A stretch of DNA of 64,000 nt from positions 4,982,033 through 5,046,032 of the forward strand of contig NW_004955429.1 in NCBI RefSeq assembly GCF_000276665.1, written 5' to 3'. Source of the DNA: Chinchilla lanigera. Lineage: Eukaryota; Chordata; Mammalia; Rodentia; Chinchillidae. Made by a program: the position numbers and the translations under genes. Below are positions 1-12,156 of the stretch, in pieces; position 1 is the first letter of the stretch, and each line of letters opens with the position of its first letter. The notes below the pieces were generated by a model. The model was given only the letters and a program-made list of their open reading frames with translations. It was not told where the DNA came from and ran no database searches.

Positions 1-1700
1 CATTCACTCCTTCAGCCTCTCACACCAGAGAGACAACACGATGTCCACACATTTGCATCTGGTTTACTTCTCTTATGAGCATGAACTCAAGCCACATCCA
101 TCCATCTGCAAAAGTCTCCAGTTTATGCTTCTTCATGGCTGAACAACACTCCATTACATAAGAAGACCACATCTTTTTTACTCATTCCTTGGTGGATGGG
201 CACCTGGGCTGTCTCCAAGATTCAGCTACCACAAATTATGCTGCTATTAATATGGGTGCACACAGATCACTGTGGTACAGTCTTTTTAATTTTTCTGGGA
301 AGATACTCAGAAGGGGAATAGCTGGGTCAAATGAGACCTCCAATCCTAGTCTCTTGAGGAATCTCCACACTGATCTGCACAGTGGCCGCACCAGTCCACA
401 TTTGCAGTGGAGAAGAGCTCCCCCTTCCCCATAGCCCCCCCTTCCCCATAGCTCCTCCAGCACTTGTTGTTGGTTGATTTCTTGATAAAAGTTAAGACCT
501 ACTTTTAGTTGGGTTGTTTGTTTCCTTAGTTGAATATTAAGTGTTATCTATCTGTTTTGGATAATACTCCCTTATCAAATGTGCCCTTCACAAATATTTT
601 CTCCCAGTTTGCAGAATATCTTCTCATTCTTTTCACAGTGTGATCTGAAGAGCAAAACTTCTTAATGAAGTCCAGTTTATAAATTATTTCTTTCATGGAT
701 TATGGTTTTTTGTATTGTATCTAATAAGCTATTACCATACTCAAGCTCATCTAGGTTTTCTTCTGTGCTATCTTCAAGGAGTTATGTCATCTTGTGTTTT
801 ATATTAAGGCCTATGAATTCATTTTGAGTTAATTTTTCTGACACGTGTAAGGTCTATGTCTAGATTCATTTTGGTGTTGTTGAAATTGTTCTCCATTAGT
901 CTAGCACCAGGTTTTTTTTTTTTTTTTTTCTGATGCAGGTAATAGAATCCAAGACCTTGTGCATGCTAAGCACAGAGCTATACTACCAGCCCACAAGCAG
1001 GAGTATTTGAAAATACTGTCTTCCTCATTGTATCACCTTTGCTTCTTTATCAAGAATTAATTGACTATATTTGTATCTATTGGGAGGTGTCTCTCTTTTT
1101 GCTAATTTATTTGTTTATTGTTTCACCAAATCCAAATTATCTTGATTACTGTAGTCCTATTTCATTTTTTAAATGTTATGTTGGGTATTCCATATATTTT
1201 GCCTTTACGCATAAACCCTATAATCAGTTTGTTGATATCCACAAAATAACCTGCTGAAATTTGGTTGAAATTGCAGATAACATCAGCAGGAGCAGACTTT
1301 TAGATAATAAGGTGTCTTCCTATTCATGAACATGGAATATTTCAATTTATTGAGTTCTTCTTTGAGCTTTTATCAAAGCTTTGGAGTTTTGCACATATTG
1401 ATTTTAGAAATGTTTTGTTAGATTATTACCCAAGTATTTCAACCTTTTGGTACCAGTATAAATAGTATTGTATTTTAAATTTCAAGTTGTTCATTGTGGG
1501 TGTATAGGAAAGCATCTGACTCATACATTCACCCCTTATATCCTACAACCTTGTTATTATTGCTTCATAATTCTATTTTTTTCCCATTAGTTCTTTCAGA
1601 TCTTTTACATATAGAATCATATCACCTACAAAGAGTTTTATTTCTTTCATTCCAATCTGTATACCTGTGGATGATTTTTTACTGTAATACAATTCACATA
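1..1700 (-). mobile_element. Old L1 fragment, 3' UTR and distal ORF2, antisense
   Basis: Read on the minus strand this is the 3' end of a LINE-1: the stretch ending near 480 aligns by eye with the L1 3' UTR also seen at about 28.0-28.7 kb and 60.5-60.8 kb (motifs on the plus strand: gaacaacactccatta, ggtggatgggcacctgggct, atactcagaaggggaata). From 480 to 1700 the text follows antisense ORF2 C-terminal and RT-distal sequence, with many stops in all frames. It is more diverged than the L1 at 60-64 kb, so it is an older copy. It continues past the left window edge. It is interrupted by a tRNA-type SINE at 916-1002 and abuts a mariner-like MITE at 1701. Confidence 0.85.
916..1002 (-). mobile_element. 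tRNA-derived SINE (ID/B4-type), antisense
   Basis: A T-run (reverse of the A tail) is followed by an antisense tRNA-like head with the complement of a degenerate B box (atagaatccaagaccttg) and an A-box-like end (agctatactaccagccca). It sits inside the antisense L1 and is therefore younger than it. Confidence 0.7.
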
Positions 1701-2282
1701 CAAAGGGTGATCAAAATATGTGGTAAATGAAATTTGAAATCTCTATTCAGTAATCCCCCTCAGAATATCTCCCTTGCTCCAAATACACATGTCCCATTGT
1801 TCTTGCAAGTTTCTAAAGCAGTTCTGGAGGTCTTTCCTGCCTTTGCAAGATGTGATCAAAAATATGGTCAATACTGCTGCAAAGTGCTATGCAACTTAAA
1901 GACAAGCTTTTAAGAATATTAAAATGTACCCTCGTCCTTGTACACTGGATCTGGCACTGTGTGACTTCTGTTCTTCCCCAAAGTCAGAATGACCATGGAA
2001 TGACAACACAACTAAAGACACTCACAAAAGATGACTTCCAGAATTGCTTTGGAGCGGGTTGGGGATTTAGTTCAGCAGCACAGCACCTGCCTGGCAAGTG
2101 TGAGGTCATGAGTTCAATTCCCGGTACTGGAAAAAAAACAAACAAAGAAAAACAAAACCAGAACTGCTTTGGAAAATGCCAAGAATGATGGAATTTGAGA
2201 GGGACTAAAGTCAATGTGTGTTTTATTAGTTGTTTCCTTAAAAAATTAAACATTCATAGCATTTTTCAATTATATCTCAGGT
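1701..2282 (-). mobile_element. Mariner-like foldback MITE, copy 1
   Basis: It begins after TA with caaagggtgatcaaaa and ends with a diverged inverted counterpart near 2250-2282. The right arm keeps the sense remnant of a Tc1/mariner transposase C-terminus: gatctggcactgtgtgactt reads DLALCD(F), the last catalytic Asp region, followed by SSPKSE, and near 2025 TLTKDDFQNCF. The left arm (about 1740-1850) is an inverted copy of the final part of the same coding region. Related copies lie at 7741-8404 and 20451-20979; this one is in the opposite orientation. An ID SINE is inserted at 2054-2159. The superfamily comes from peptide recognition; the exact Repbase family is not known to me. Confidence 0.7.
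2054..2159 (+). mobile_element. ID SINE inside MITE copy 1
   Basis: tRNA-Ala-like head with A box (ttagttcagcag) and B box (gttcaattcc), ending ggtactgg, then an A-rich tail with C and G interruptions. It is flanked by a 14-bp target duplication, agaattgctttgga (2040-2053) and agaactgctttgga (2160-2173), differing at one base. Confidence 0.92.
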
Positions 2283-2490
2283 CACACAGCTGGACCTTCT
2301 AAAAATGTATACTTCAGTGGGTTTCACTACATCTACACAATTGTGTAGCCATCACCACTATTTAATTTCAGTCCATTTTTGTCAACTCTTAAAACAATCC
2401 CAAATCTATTTATCATCACTTTTGATTCTCTACTTCCTAGATGTGTCACATATTATACCAAGATCCCAACATCCATGGCAAGTAAACTAC
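2283..2490 (-). mobile_element. Ancient L1 3'-end fragment, antisense
   Basis: Plus-strand text such as tacacaattgtgtagccatc followed by a run resembling atcaccactatttaatttcag is typical of antisense L1M 3' UTRs. It is short and heavily diverged. Confidence 0.5.
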
Positions 2491-4508
2491 TGTGAGAAAA
2501 TTTTAAGAGTACAAAAGAAAAAGGCAAAATAAAAATATAAATAAAAGTATATGATAATTAAAAGTGTATCACTAATCTGTAGGTGAAAAATACTAAGTTA
2601 AATATTATGAAATTGTCATTGTTATAGGCAAAATAACCTAAGGATGGCACTTTCATTGGGTTTAATCTAATATTTTCATCACTGAATATCTTCAGACTAC
2701 TTTGATGAACACAGCCTTCCATTTAACTTATAATCAACTCCTAGTAACAAGAGTATACAAACAAAACATTACTAAATGGAACTTGCACATAAGTTCACAC
2801 TCACATCTTGATTTAAGTATCCACTCTACAAGAATGAGTGTCCTGGATGGGTTCTAAGCATGCCCCAAAAGGGGATCCAAACACTTTAATTTAAAATTTT
2901 TTATTTTATAGTATTTAATCTTGCTAGATAATTTCATGAATAATTTCTAAACCTATCACACAACTCCATTAATAGCCACTAGAGGAAATAACATGGAACT
3001 TAGGCCACTGCTGTGTACCTACTAACTAGTTTCTTAGGAGTCCTATCAGTTAGATTTCTGCCATAACATGTACTATTATCACAGGGGCTCTGTCCTCACC
3101 AAACTTGGACTATATTTTGAATGTGATTCTTCCTGTGACTTGATGGAACATATTGTAGTTTGTTTTAGCTCTTTTGAACAATAGTAACATGTACAACATT
3201 TCTTTCTTAAAAAAAAAAAAAAAAAACAGAAGTCATAATAAGCTTACAGAATGCTTGTTAGCAAGGGTATAGTTTTCAACAAAGTGGTGGTGAAGTTCCT
3301 GGTACTATTCATTCACCCCAGGACCCTTGGATATAATCTTTACCCATGTTTTTTAATAGCAGGGTTATATAGTTAATTTTTCTTTTCCAAACCAACTTTA
3401 TGAAGAAACTGTCAAAACAAAAGAAAAGCATGAATTTCCCTGAAACTGACATGAAAATGGAAAAAAGTAAAGAAACAAAACATCTCAAAATAATTTAGAC
3501 CTAAATAATAAAGAAATATATCCTTTTAATGATGACTTATATTCTTGCAAAATACTTTGGAAAGGGAAGAGTGAATAATGTTTCTTGTCTTTAAGATGAC
3601 TCCCTAAACTGAGATAGGACACAAACTAAATGACATCTATGGTAAAAGCAATGCCCACTTTATGCAGTAAGTGCTTGCTTTATGTAAAGCACAGGGTGAA
3701 AAGGCATCCAACTTACAGAGAGATGTCTAGCTCAGTAGACAGACTTGTGCAGGAGAATATTGTGATGCAGGTGATGTTCATTTATGTTAGTTTTATTGTC
3801 ATTCTTTTGTGATAATTTTCACTCCTAAAATATTGACTGTATTTCGTGGAGATTGAGCCTCTGATTTTGAGTGCACCATCACTGTCTCCCAGACTTAGCA
3901 GGAAGACTCACAGAGAAACCATTTATTCTCAGAGAAACACATGCACACCCTGCTGTACTCAGATGTTACTGGCCAAATAGACCAACGACTTCAGCCTTCT
4001 TATCAATCTAACTATCATCACAGCAGCCTCAGACCCCTTGGACCCTGGTGGGGTAGTTAAAAAAAAACCTAAAAGATGTGAAGATCACTGAAGTAAGAAA
4101 CAAAGACTTTGCAGGTTGATTACTACAGCGAGGAGAAGGAGAGAAGGAGGAAGAGGAGGAATAAAAGAGCTGTCCTAGAAGTGCAGAGAGCATTAGCAAG
4201 AGCACACATCCCCTTTTCAGGGAGGCTGTACTGGGAGGGAAATAAAACACAAAAGAATCAAATCAAGTTTCCCCTTTGAGGCAGCGGAAGGGAGGCAATG
4301 TGTGAGTAACCACCTCAATGGCTGGGAAGAGGGTCGGGGTAAGATTCATAAGCAGGATTCAAGGGGGAGCTGTGGAGCTCTGCTCACCATTGCTTTGCTT
4401 ATGGGGTAGAAGAAGTGAGAGAACTAAAGTAGGCTTGGTCTAATCTCAAGTCTCTTCTAACATGGAGCCCACAGAGTCAAGGTGAAAGATTCTTTTCCTG
4501 TGTCTCTG

Positions 4509-4516
<8 letters not shown>
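2491..4516. other. Intron-like or intergenic DNA, no gene seen
   Basis: AT-rich unique-looking sequence without a splice-bounded open frame. It holds an A-run near 3210-3227 and a purine-rich tract at 4130-4165. Short open frames here have no recognisable domain. Confidence 0.5.

Positions 4517-4561
<45 letters not shown>
4517..4561 (+). repeat. (AC)n microsatellite
   Basis: Uninterrupted CA dinucleotide run of about 22 units, preceded by a TCTC-rich stretch. Confidence 0.98.
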
Positions 4562-4562
<1 letters not shown>

Positions 4563-5884
4563 GAATCTGAAGCTGCTTTCTGTCAGACAAATAGTCTGGG
4601 GACTGAGCAAAGACTGTGACCCTATGGGGCTCACTTTAAACCTACTCCCACTTGCCCTAAGAGCTCAGAGAATTTCCCTACTATCAAAGCTGTCAGAAAG
4701 TGGCTGGCATGGCTTGTACTGCACAGAGTGCCTCTCGGTCTTAGCTTCTGGCGTCTGTAGATATCTAGGCAGCCCCTTCTCCACCCATAGACTGGAGGCA
4801 GCCCAGCTAGGGCCTCAGCAGCACTGACTAGTCCTGTTCTCTTCCCTATGTGTGTTTTGCAAACTTCAAGTTCCTCATTTCAGACATTCTTTTTTTTTTC
4901 CCTCTCTAAACTTTGCAGTCTAAAACCATTCAGTTTAAGGTAGGCAACAGGTTTGCATTGCCTCTAATTGTAGCAAGGAACCCCTACCCGTAAACATGAC
5001 AAGTCCCATACCTTGCGGGAATTCTCTGTTTCTCTAGAATCCCTTTGACTTTACAACAGCCTCAAAAATCCAAACTGTACCAGGTCCTTAACCTAGACAC
5101 TCACACAATCCTGTATGATTGTCCGAGGGTTAACTGGTCCCTTTTCTAGGTCACCTTGCTCAAAATGGCTGCCAATGGGATGCTCAAATGCTCCAGGAAA
5201 ACAGATACCCGCCTCTCCAGTTCCCCGCAGCTTCCTAGGGGTACATAGGTACCTCCCCAATGGCACTAGAGCCATTACTGCATATGAAATGTGGTTTGTC
5301 CTCAGTGCAGTTCTGCCTGAAGAAAAGGAGACCACCTGCCGAGAAAATGATCCGCATAAAGAGCGATTTCACTGCGGCTTTCCTCACAGATGGTCCTGAT
5401 TTGGAAAAGGTATGCAGACAGCCTTTGAAATATGACGGCTGTTTTTCAGTCCACTTGAGTCTCATCATCACTGTGACAATTTATTAACCTGAGATCACAG
5501 CTTCTTCTGAACCCTAGCTCTCTTTTCATTATATCTTATTATTTAAAAAATTACCAGGCCCCAGTTTTAGATTGTTCTTTTCCCCTTTGCCTTTCCAAAT
5601 AAAATTAGTCATCAAATCCTGTAATTTTTTGCTCCCCATTCTTCTTGTTACCATTCTAAACCCAGTATTATATGCTCCTTACTCCACATCCGGCTTGTTA
5701 CATTATAATCCTTGTGTTTCTGGCTCCCTCAGCTTCTCCTGCATGTAACTGCCAAGCGCTTGCCATTTCCTAGACTTTCTACTCTTCTTTCCATGTTCTG
5801 ATGCCTTTAATGGCTCACCAATACCTATGAACAGCGTATTATACTGTGCATTACTCAGCTTATTACCTTAATTTTTATTTCCCT
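4562..5884. other. No gene seen; several short overlapping open frames
   Basis: Moderately GC-rich to 5400. Open frames on both strands overlap between 5093 and 5487 (up to 94 codons), but none shows a domain, a good start context plus donor, or homology I recognise. 5560-5840 is pyrimidine-rich and may contain a diverged L2 piece. Confidence 0.4.
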
Positions 5885-6715
5885 CCAACAGGTATTTATT
5901 CAGTATGTGCAGGGTGTTGTACATCACCCTGGGCTCTAGAGAGACAGCAGAAAATAAGACCACTTATTCCTGCTTTTAGAGAAGGAGCTGATATTAGAGA
6001 TAAATGCTCAGAGAGGAACTATGAAAGCATGTAAAGAGGGAAGGAAATCTAGTGCATAGGTCATAGGAGGCTTGCCCAGAAGTGGCATTTCACTGGAGGG
6101 CTGAGAGGTGAACAGTGGTGAATGGGTGAAATGCAGGTGAAGAAGCAGTATAGGCAAAGGGCCTCACATGTGGAATAGACTGATGCATGTGTGGAAGGAA
6201 AGAAGGCTGTGGAACCCAAATGCAGGGGAGAGGAGGAGGCGCAGTTGGGGAGGAAGGCAGGAAGGTCAATGGGGGCCAAGCCTTGCAGAGCATGGTAGGA
6301 TACACTGAGGAATTTGGGCTTTATTATAAAAGCAATGGGAAACCACAGCAGGTCTGAGGCAGAGGAATGTAATAATTTATTGTTTCAAAAAGATTCCTCC
6401 AGCTGCAAAGTGGAGAAAGATTGAAGAGGAGGCCGCAGGCTGACCGAGGAGAAGAAAGCACTGCGTTGATTAGAGGTGGTGGTGACTTGAACTAATGTGG
6501 TGCTGTGGAAAGGAAGGGAAAAAGAGAACATACCTGGACCCAGGCAAGAATGAGCTTTAGCGATCAGCACTGGGGGAGAGAGGCAGAGGACAGTGACACA
6601 AGGGACGCTGGCATAATATCCAGGTTTTTAGCAGAAACCACTGAGGGCCGTGGTCATGTTTAATGAGTTAGGATCTGAAGGGAGAGGGCTTGGGTGGGTG
6701 TGGGGAGGACTAGAT
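5885..6715 (-). mobile_element. L2 LINE, antisense
   Basis: It starts with the reverse of the L2 3' end (aggtatttattcagtatgtg) and then runs through the characteristic antisense L2 text: tggcatttcactggaggg, aggcaaagggcctcacatgt, ccaagccttgcagagcatgg, and gggctttattataaaagcaa. About 830 bp of an ancient mammalian L2, with no open frame. Confidence 0.8.
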
Positions 6716-7644
6716 GTTCAGTTTAATTTTGCACCTTTTAGTCCAAAGTGGTTATCTCTAGGGTAGACTCATTAGCACGAGTTTGCCAACAAGCGAGTTT
6801 GCGCAGATCAGCTACCCTCTCTGGCCTGTCCACTGTGTAACACATCTGGGCAAACCAATTAATAATAAGAATGGTCTGCGGAAATAATGCTCTCTGTCCT
6901 TGAGATGTGCTGATATGCACAGCATCTCGTGACTGGGCGATTAGGGCCAGGCATGTACCTCCTGGCCCAGTGGTGAGAAAGCATCCTCAGGTCTGGGAAC
7001 CATGGTATAAATCCATCATCCACCTGTGCAAACCACTCTGAATCAGCTCCCAGCAAGCTGGACTATGGGATAAAAGTCCTCCACCTTTGGGCTGAGCAGG
7101 GTTTCTGGATAAAGTCACCTTCCATGCCTAAACACCTCGTGCCCTGACTTACCGGGCCTGTCATGTGGCAAGCAGCATTGCTTGGGTGTGGCAACAGTAG
7201 CACGTGTCAGTCTAGAATTCCGAAGAGAGGTGAGACACAGCCTTGCCGTTCATTGTCCATCTTTGCACTTTGTCCTTGCAAGCACAGGTGCGGAGGAGGC
7301 TGTGGAGGGAGAACTTCTAGCGCAGGAAGAGAGAGCAGGCTGGGTCTGAGCCCCAAGGAGCTGCACCACAGAGCGGCTGAGCAGGAAAAACATGTAGAAA
7401 GCAGTCTGAGCAGGGAAGCTCATGATGTCAGAGGAGATGATTCCCAGAGAGCAAAGGGAGGAATGCCCGTCAGGCGGGGCAGAGCGGGTGGGTAGTAACT
7501 CAGAATGGCACAGGGAAAGCTGTGCATTACTCAATCCTCATGGATGCGTGGAGGTCATTGGTATCCTTTGTTAAAAATCTTGATAGTTTGTATTCCATTT
7601 TAAGGTCATTTAATTTTTAATTTTAATTTTAATTTTTAATTGTG
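6716..7644. other. No gene seen
   Basis: Unique-looking sequence. The open frame at 7163-7495 (110 codons) has a composition expected by chance in GC-richer DNA, no domain, and the opposite strand is open over the same span. An ATTTT-rich stretch at 7610-7640 precedes the next SINE. Confidence 0.45.
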
Positions 7645-7722
7645 TGGTGCAAGGAATCAAACCCAAGGCTTTGCACATCTAGGTGAGGGTTTGACCACTG
7701 AGCTATACTCTCTAGTCCTCTG
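7645..7722 (-). mobile_element. tRNA-derived SINE, antisense
   Basis: Antisense tRNA-like text: ggaatcaaacccaaggcttt (B-box side) and ccactgagctatactctcta (A-box side), preceded by the reverse of an A-rich tail. Diverged. Confidence 0.65.
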
Positions 7723-7740
7723 GTTCACTGAAAAAACCTA

Positions 7741-8404
7741 CAAAGGGTGATCAAAAAATGCAGCCAATATTTACATTAAAAAATCATTAGAGTAAGACAG
7801 TTGCATTAATTCCCCTCAAAACACTCCCCACTGTTCTGTTTTTTTTTTGGTTTTTTTTTTTTTTGGTACCGGGAATTGAACTCATGACCTCGAGCTTGCA
7901 AGGAAGGCGCTCTGTCCCTGAGCTAAATCCCCAGCCCCTCCCCACTGCTCTGAATATACGTATCCCATTGTTCTGGCCACTTTCTGAAAGAGTTCTGGTT
8001 CCCTTTCCTGAGTGTCTTGAGTTACATGTTGTGGGTGCCATGATGTCCTGAACTGATGTAAAATCTTATCTTTTGTGCTCATCTTGACCTTGGGGGAAGA
8101 GCCAGAAGTCGCATGGTACCAGATCTGATGAGCAAAGTGGACAAGGACGCACTGTGATGCTTTCACAAGTCTGCCTTCCCACTGGATGGCCCTTGGCAGT
8201 AGCTTTCTCTGTACTGTTGATCACACCTCATAAATACATGCATAAAAGAGAACCTGCAGGACAGCTTCAGGAAGTGGCAAAGTTATGGGATGAACAAGTT
8301 TGAAGGGAGGAGGAGGATTTCAAGGGGGATTAATGGTGGTGTGCTTTTTACTATACTTGTTTCTAATTTAAGCATTCACCATATATTTTTATTGCACCTC
8401 AAAT
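7741..8404 (+). mobile_element. Mariner-like foldback MITE, copy 2
   Basis: The left end, after TA, is caaagggtgatcaaaaaatg. The left arm carries antisense transposase C-terminal sequence: read on the minus strand around 8080-8140 it gives the aligned remnants of the (S)PDLxxCDF and PK(V)K motifs. After a short junction with an internal ttgatcacacc, the right arm carries the same end in sense orientation; 8250-8330 reads LQDSFRKWQ, then MNKFEGRR. The right terminus (attcaccatatatttttatt, then gcacc) is the inverted terminal repeat. An antisense ID interrupts the left arm. Confidence 0.72.
7839..7937 (-). mobile_element. ID SINE (antisense) inside MITE copy 2
   Basis: Reverse A tail (T-run with GG interruptions), then the complement of ggtaccgg, the B box and the A box, ending atccccagcccc. 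The 15-bp target duplications are ctccccactgttctg (7824-7838) and ctccccactgctctg (7938-7952), with one mismatch. Confidence 0.92.
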
Positions 8405-8447
8405 TAACATCGTGCTATAAAATTCTGTGTTCTTTTTCTTTTTTCTT

Positions 8448-8567
8448 CTTTTTTTTTGAAACAGGGTCATGCTATGTAGTTCAGGCTGGTCTCAAACTTG
8501 TGGTGATCCTCCTGCTTCAGTCTCCTGAATGCTGGGATTATAGGTGGGTGCCACCAGGCCCAGCTAA
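8448..8567 (-). mobile_element. B1 (7SL-derived) SINE, antisense
   Basis: Antisense 7SL monomer: T-run, gaaacagggtcatgctatgt, gatcctcctgcttcagtctc, gctgggattataggtgggtg, ending ccaggcccagcta. Near-identical flanks aaattctgtgttct and aaattttgggttct look like the target duplication. Confidence 0.92.
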
Positions 8568-8579
8568 AATTTTGGGTTC

Positions 8580-9000
8580 TAATAATTACAAAGAGTTGTG
8601 TATCTACCACCACATTTAATCACCCCCAAATTTATTCATGCTATCTCTTTCTCTCCCCACTCCTGGAACCTAATTTGTTTTCCATGCTAGTGTTTTGTCT
8701 TTCCTATGTCATGACTAAAACACTGAACCAGGCTCCTTTTATTTAGCAAAATATATTTCAGAGTCATTCATGTTACTGCATGGAGATAGTTCATTTCATT
8801 TTATTGTTGAATATTATTTTCATTATGTGGATGTTCTATAATTGGCTTATCCATTCTAGGGCTGAACTTTAAGTTGCTTATTTTCCATCTTTGTGCATTA
8901 TGAATAAGGTTGTTAGAGAGGTATTTGTGCCAGAGTTATCTGAACAAAGGCTCATTTCTCATGGAAGTGGGATGGCTGAGTAGCAGGCTCTGTGGTGACT
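8580..9000 (-). mobile_element. Ancient L1 3' end, antisense
   Basis: Plus-strand phrases such as cagagtcattcatgttactg, gttgaatattattttcatta, aagttgcttattttccatct and ctcatggaagtgggatggct follow the antisense 3' end of old mammalian L1M elements. Fragmented, non-coding. Confidence 0.65.
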
Positions 9001-10675
9001 TCCATAGTTTGGCGAGGTGGTTGGGGAAGCAGGGGTGGATGGATTAAGTAGGAGGGAAGGGAAGAGAAGAGGTGGATCTAGTAAGAGAAGCGACGCTTGG
9101 GGGAATTTCAGCAGACGTGGAAAGACTGAAGCAAGCTGTGGTTGGACCTGGCTGTGAGAATAAGGGAGGTAAGGCTTGTCAAAGATAAGAGAGACTTGAG
9201 CGTGTTTAATGATGCCAGGAACAGGACAGCAGACAGGGAGTGGTTAGAGAAGGGAAAGAAAAGGATTCCGAGATTGTGGGAGAGTCTGGCTTTTGGTAAG
9301 AAGGTAGCTACTCTATTTTCATGACAGCACAAAAGCAAGAAGCCTTTCAGGGTCCTCATAAGATGTTCACATCCATGGCCTTTAGGGGATGGCAGAAGAC
9401 AACAAGTTCACCCCTTTCAAACTACAAGCTTCATGGTCTCTTGACCTCAACCAGACAGCATGTGACAACACCGTGATCATGCTGTTCTTTTAAAAGCTAA
9501 GCTGTGTTTTAGGAGGAGGCAGCCGATCACCTTTTCTGGCCCTGTGGGGTGGGGATGGGGATTTGCTAATGAAAAGAAATGAGGCTGTAAGATCAGCAGT
9601 CTGTTAATATTTTCCCCCAGGGGCCCATTTTGCCTTATTTTCTACAAAAACACTCCTATGTTGTTCAAATTTTGATCTCTAATGTCATTCTAATCACTTG
9701 GATCACCAAATAGCCTTTAGGCCACCGAAACTGAGCATGCAGAGGATTTAGAGCCTGTTGCTACAATCACAGAATTCTCCTTACTTTTGTACAGTTTGGA
9801 ATATTTATTAGCTTTCTGGATCACATCAATGTGTTTCCTTGCTACAGGTCCTGACACTGACCCCTTGTAATTAGAAGCAGTAGTGACTTTTCCTCTGACT
9901 CATTAATGAGTAAAACAGGCTATATTTTTTCCTCATACACTTCAAGAAAATAGTCACAATAATATTGACACAGTAAGAAAAGCAGCATTTATATTAACCA
10001 AAATGATGAGGATGTAAGTCATTGGGAATCCTGCTTAGAAAGTTATGGTTCTCAGACCTTTGGTGAAATATCTGAAATGACTCTGGCCCATCACTCAGAT
10101 TCTGCAAAGCATCATTCTGAGAGATAGCAGAACACTTTGTGAGCCAGGACTGATAATAACACGGTTGTTGGATATCAGATCTGGTACCTTAAAAATGTGT
10201 AGGGACCAAGAAATGTTTTGTGGAATAGCCTGTGCAGAAGGACTTAGTGTGGTAATTTCATTGTATGCCTGAAAACGCTAGACAGCTTCAAGTCAGGAAA
10301 CACAATTTCTTAGTTTTGGAAAAGGCTCTGTGGGTCATAAGTTGATTATAATCGAGGAAGAATTCTGGGCTGTGAATCTCATCATATGCCACACAGGGGA
10401 CTGTGTGTTTTAATGACTTTTGGCCATTGTTTTGAGTTTTTCAGCCACAATGTTATACATTGTAGGGCTTCCATACTTTAAATAAAATGGCTGCACTTTT
10501 GAGAAATTCCTTCCAGAAGACAGTAGTACTAAAATCATGGCTAAGAATGCCAGGTAGTAGCAATGCGATGACGGGGCTACTGCCTGATTTTGATTCACTT
10601 GCAGAGTTTTCTAGTGCAGTTCCAAGCACTATAAGCTTGGAACCGGGCATTCACTGGGGAATGGAGCCAGTCACT
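9001..10675. other. No gene seen
   Basis: Mainly unique-looking sequence. 9020-9330 is purine-rich and may be a very diverged L2 remnant. No convincing exon. Confidence 0.4.
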
Positions 10676-10799
10676 CCCCACAAATGCCCTCTGGGAGAGA
10701 CCCCAAAGCAGAGGCTGTAATCCACTGTGATGTGTGTCACTGGGACTCCAGGAAAGGAAAAATTAGCTGTTTGGAAAGTTGAGAGAAGACGTGCTTAAG
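10676..10799 (+). repeat. Direct repeat, copy A (pair with 12157-12282)
   Basis: About 124 bp matching 12157-12282 in the same orientation at roughly 75-80% by eye. Shared segments include ccccacaaatg, ctctgggagaga, caaagcagag, ataatccac/gtaatccac and gttgagagaaga/gttaagagaaga. Family unknown; it could be a fragment of an old LTR or another interspersed repeat. Confidence 0.65.
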
Positions 10800-11256
10800 A
10801 AAACTTCTCCATCTATCGAGCAGCAGCAAACCAGCAAGATCTCCCCAGTTTGAACAGCAGAGGAAAGCAAGACAAAGCTAGAATTGTCAAGGTGCATTAG
10901 TGCCTAAAGACCTGGAGAACATGGGTTTGGAAATGAACCCTTTAGCTTGGATGGCGGGCAGCTATATGCCGACAGACATCAACAACTTCCTGAAGTCCTA
11001 ATCCTCTTCTTCGGGGAAAATTCATCCTTTAATCCTTAGAGTTTCTCCTGCACAACAAAGTTGTAGGATGGCTAAGTGGTGTGGAGTGGACCGGTGAGCC
11101 TTGGGAGAGGACTGCATTATATGGGTTATCCTGTCAGCAGCAGATGGTCTGCCTCCTTGGTCTGGAAACCAATACAAGTCCTGCTCCATTCACATCTGAT
11201 CAGGGGGAGCCATGGAAGCCTGACACAGCTTTGATCAGAAATAAAGAGAATATTGT

Positions 11257-11903
11257 AGCAGTCTCCCTTATCTGTACTTTCACTTTCCATGTTTTTCGTT
11301 ACCAAAAGTCAACTCCTGTCTAGAAATATTATTTGGAAAATTCCAGAAATAACGACTTATAAGTTTTAAATAGTATACTGTTCTAAACAGCATGATGAAA
11401 TCATACTGTCTTGCTCCACACCCCCTGGGACATCAATCCTCCCAGTGTCCACCAAAAGTGCCACCCTCTCATCAGTCACTCAGGAGTCACCTAGGTTATC
11501 AGAACTGTTGTGTATCTCCACGCTTGTGTTTGAGTAATGCTTACTTTACTGAATAATGCCCCAAAGTGTAGGAGTAGTGATGCTGGCAACTCAAATATTC
11601 CACAAAGGAGCTGCAAACATTTCTTTTATGTGAAAATATGATAGTTCTTGAATTAATGAGGAAAATTTAAAAATCATATGCTGAGGTTACAAAGACCTAC
11701 AGTAAGAACAACTATCTGTAAAGTTGCGGAAAAAGAATTCATGGCTGTTGCACCTCAAACTGCAAAAGTTAAGACCCCAGCGCATGGTGAATGTTTATTT
11801 AAAATGGCAAAGACGTTGAATTATAGGGTTTGATAGTATCTACAGTTTCAGGCATCTGCTGGAGCCTTGGAACATCTCCCCTTTGATGGGGTTGGGAGGA
11901 CTA
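11257..11903 (+). mobile_element. Tigger/pogo-type DNA transposon, internally deleted
   Basis: The left terminus cagtctcccttatctgtact and the right terminus near 11880-11903 (ggttgggaggactac) are inverted and adjoin TA. Internal text (ttggaaaattccagaaataa, agtttcaggcatctgctgg) is that of a Tigger element. At 11550-11600 the start of the old transposase frame survives as atgccccaaagtgtaggagt, then agtgatgctggcaactca, matching the MAPKRKSSDAGNS-type Tigger N-terminus but frameshifted. The catalytic core is absent. Confidence 0.8.
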
Positions 11904-12156
11904 CGGTGGTCACAAAGGACTTTTCTAACTCCTCTGTAGCCAAGGAGAATAAACAACTGCTAACTCTTCACAACAGATACGTAAAGGGAAAAGAGCACAG
12001 AAGTACAGCACTGTGAGCACAAAGATTGGTGTGATAGAACAAGCCCCAGGCCACACAACAGTAGGCTTTCCTGTGTGGCCCGGATTGCGCAAATGGGTGG
12101 CGTAAAAGGATGGCCCAGATTGGAATTTGGGACCACTGTCAATTGGAGACAGTGCC

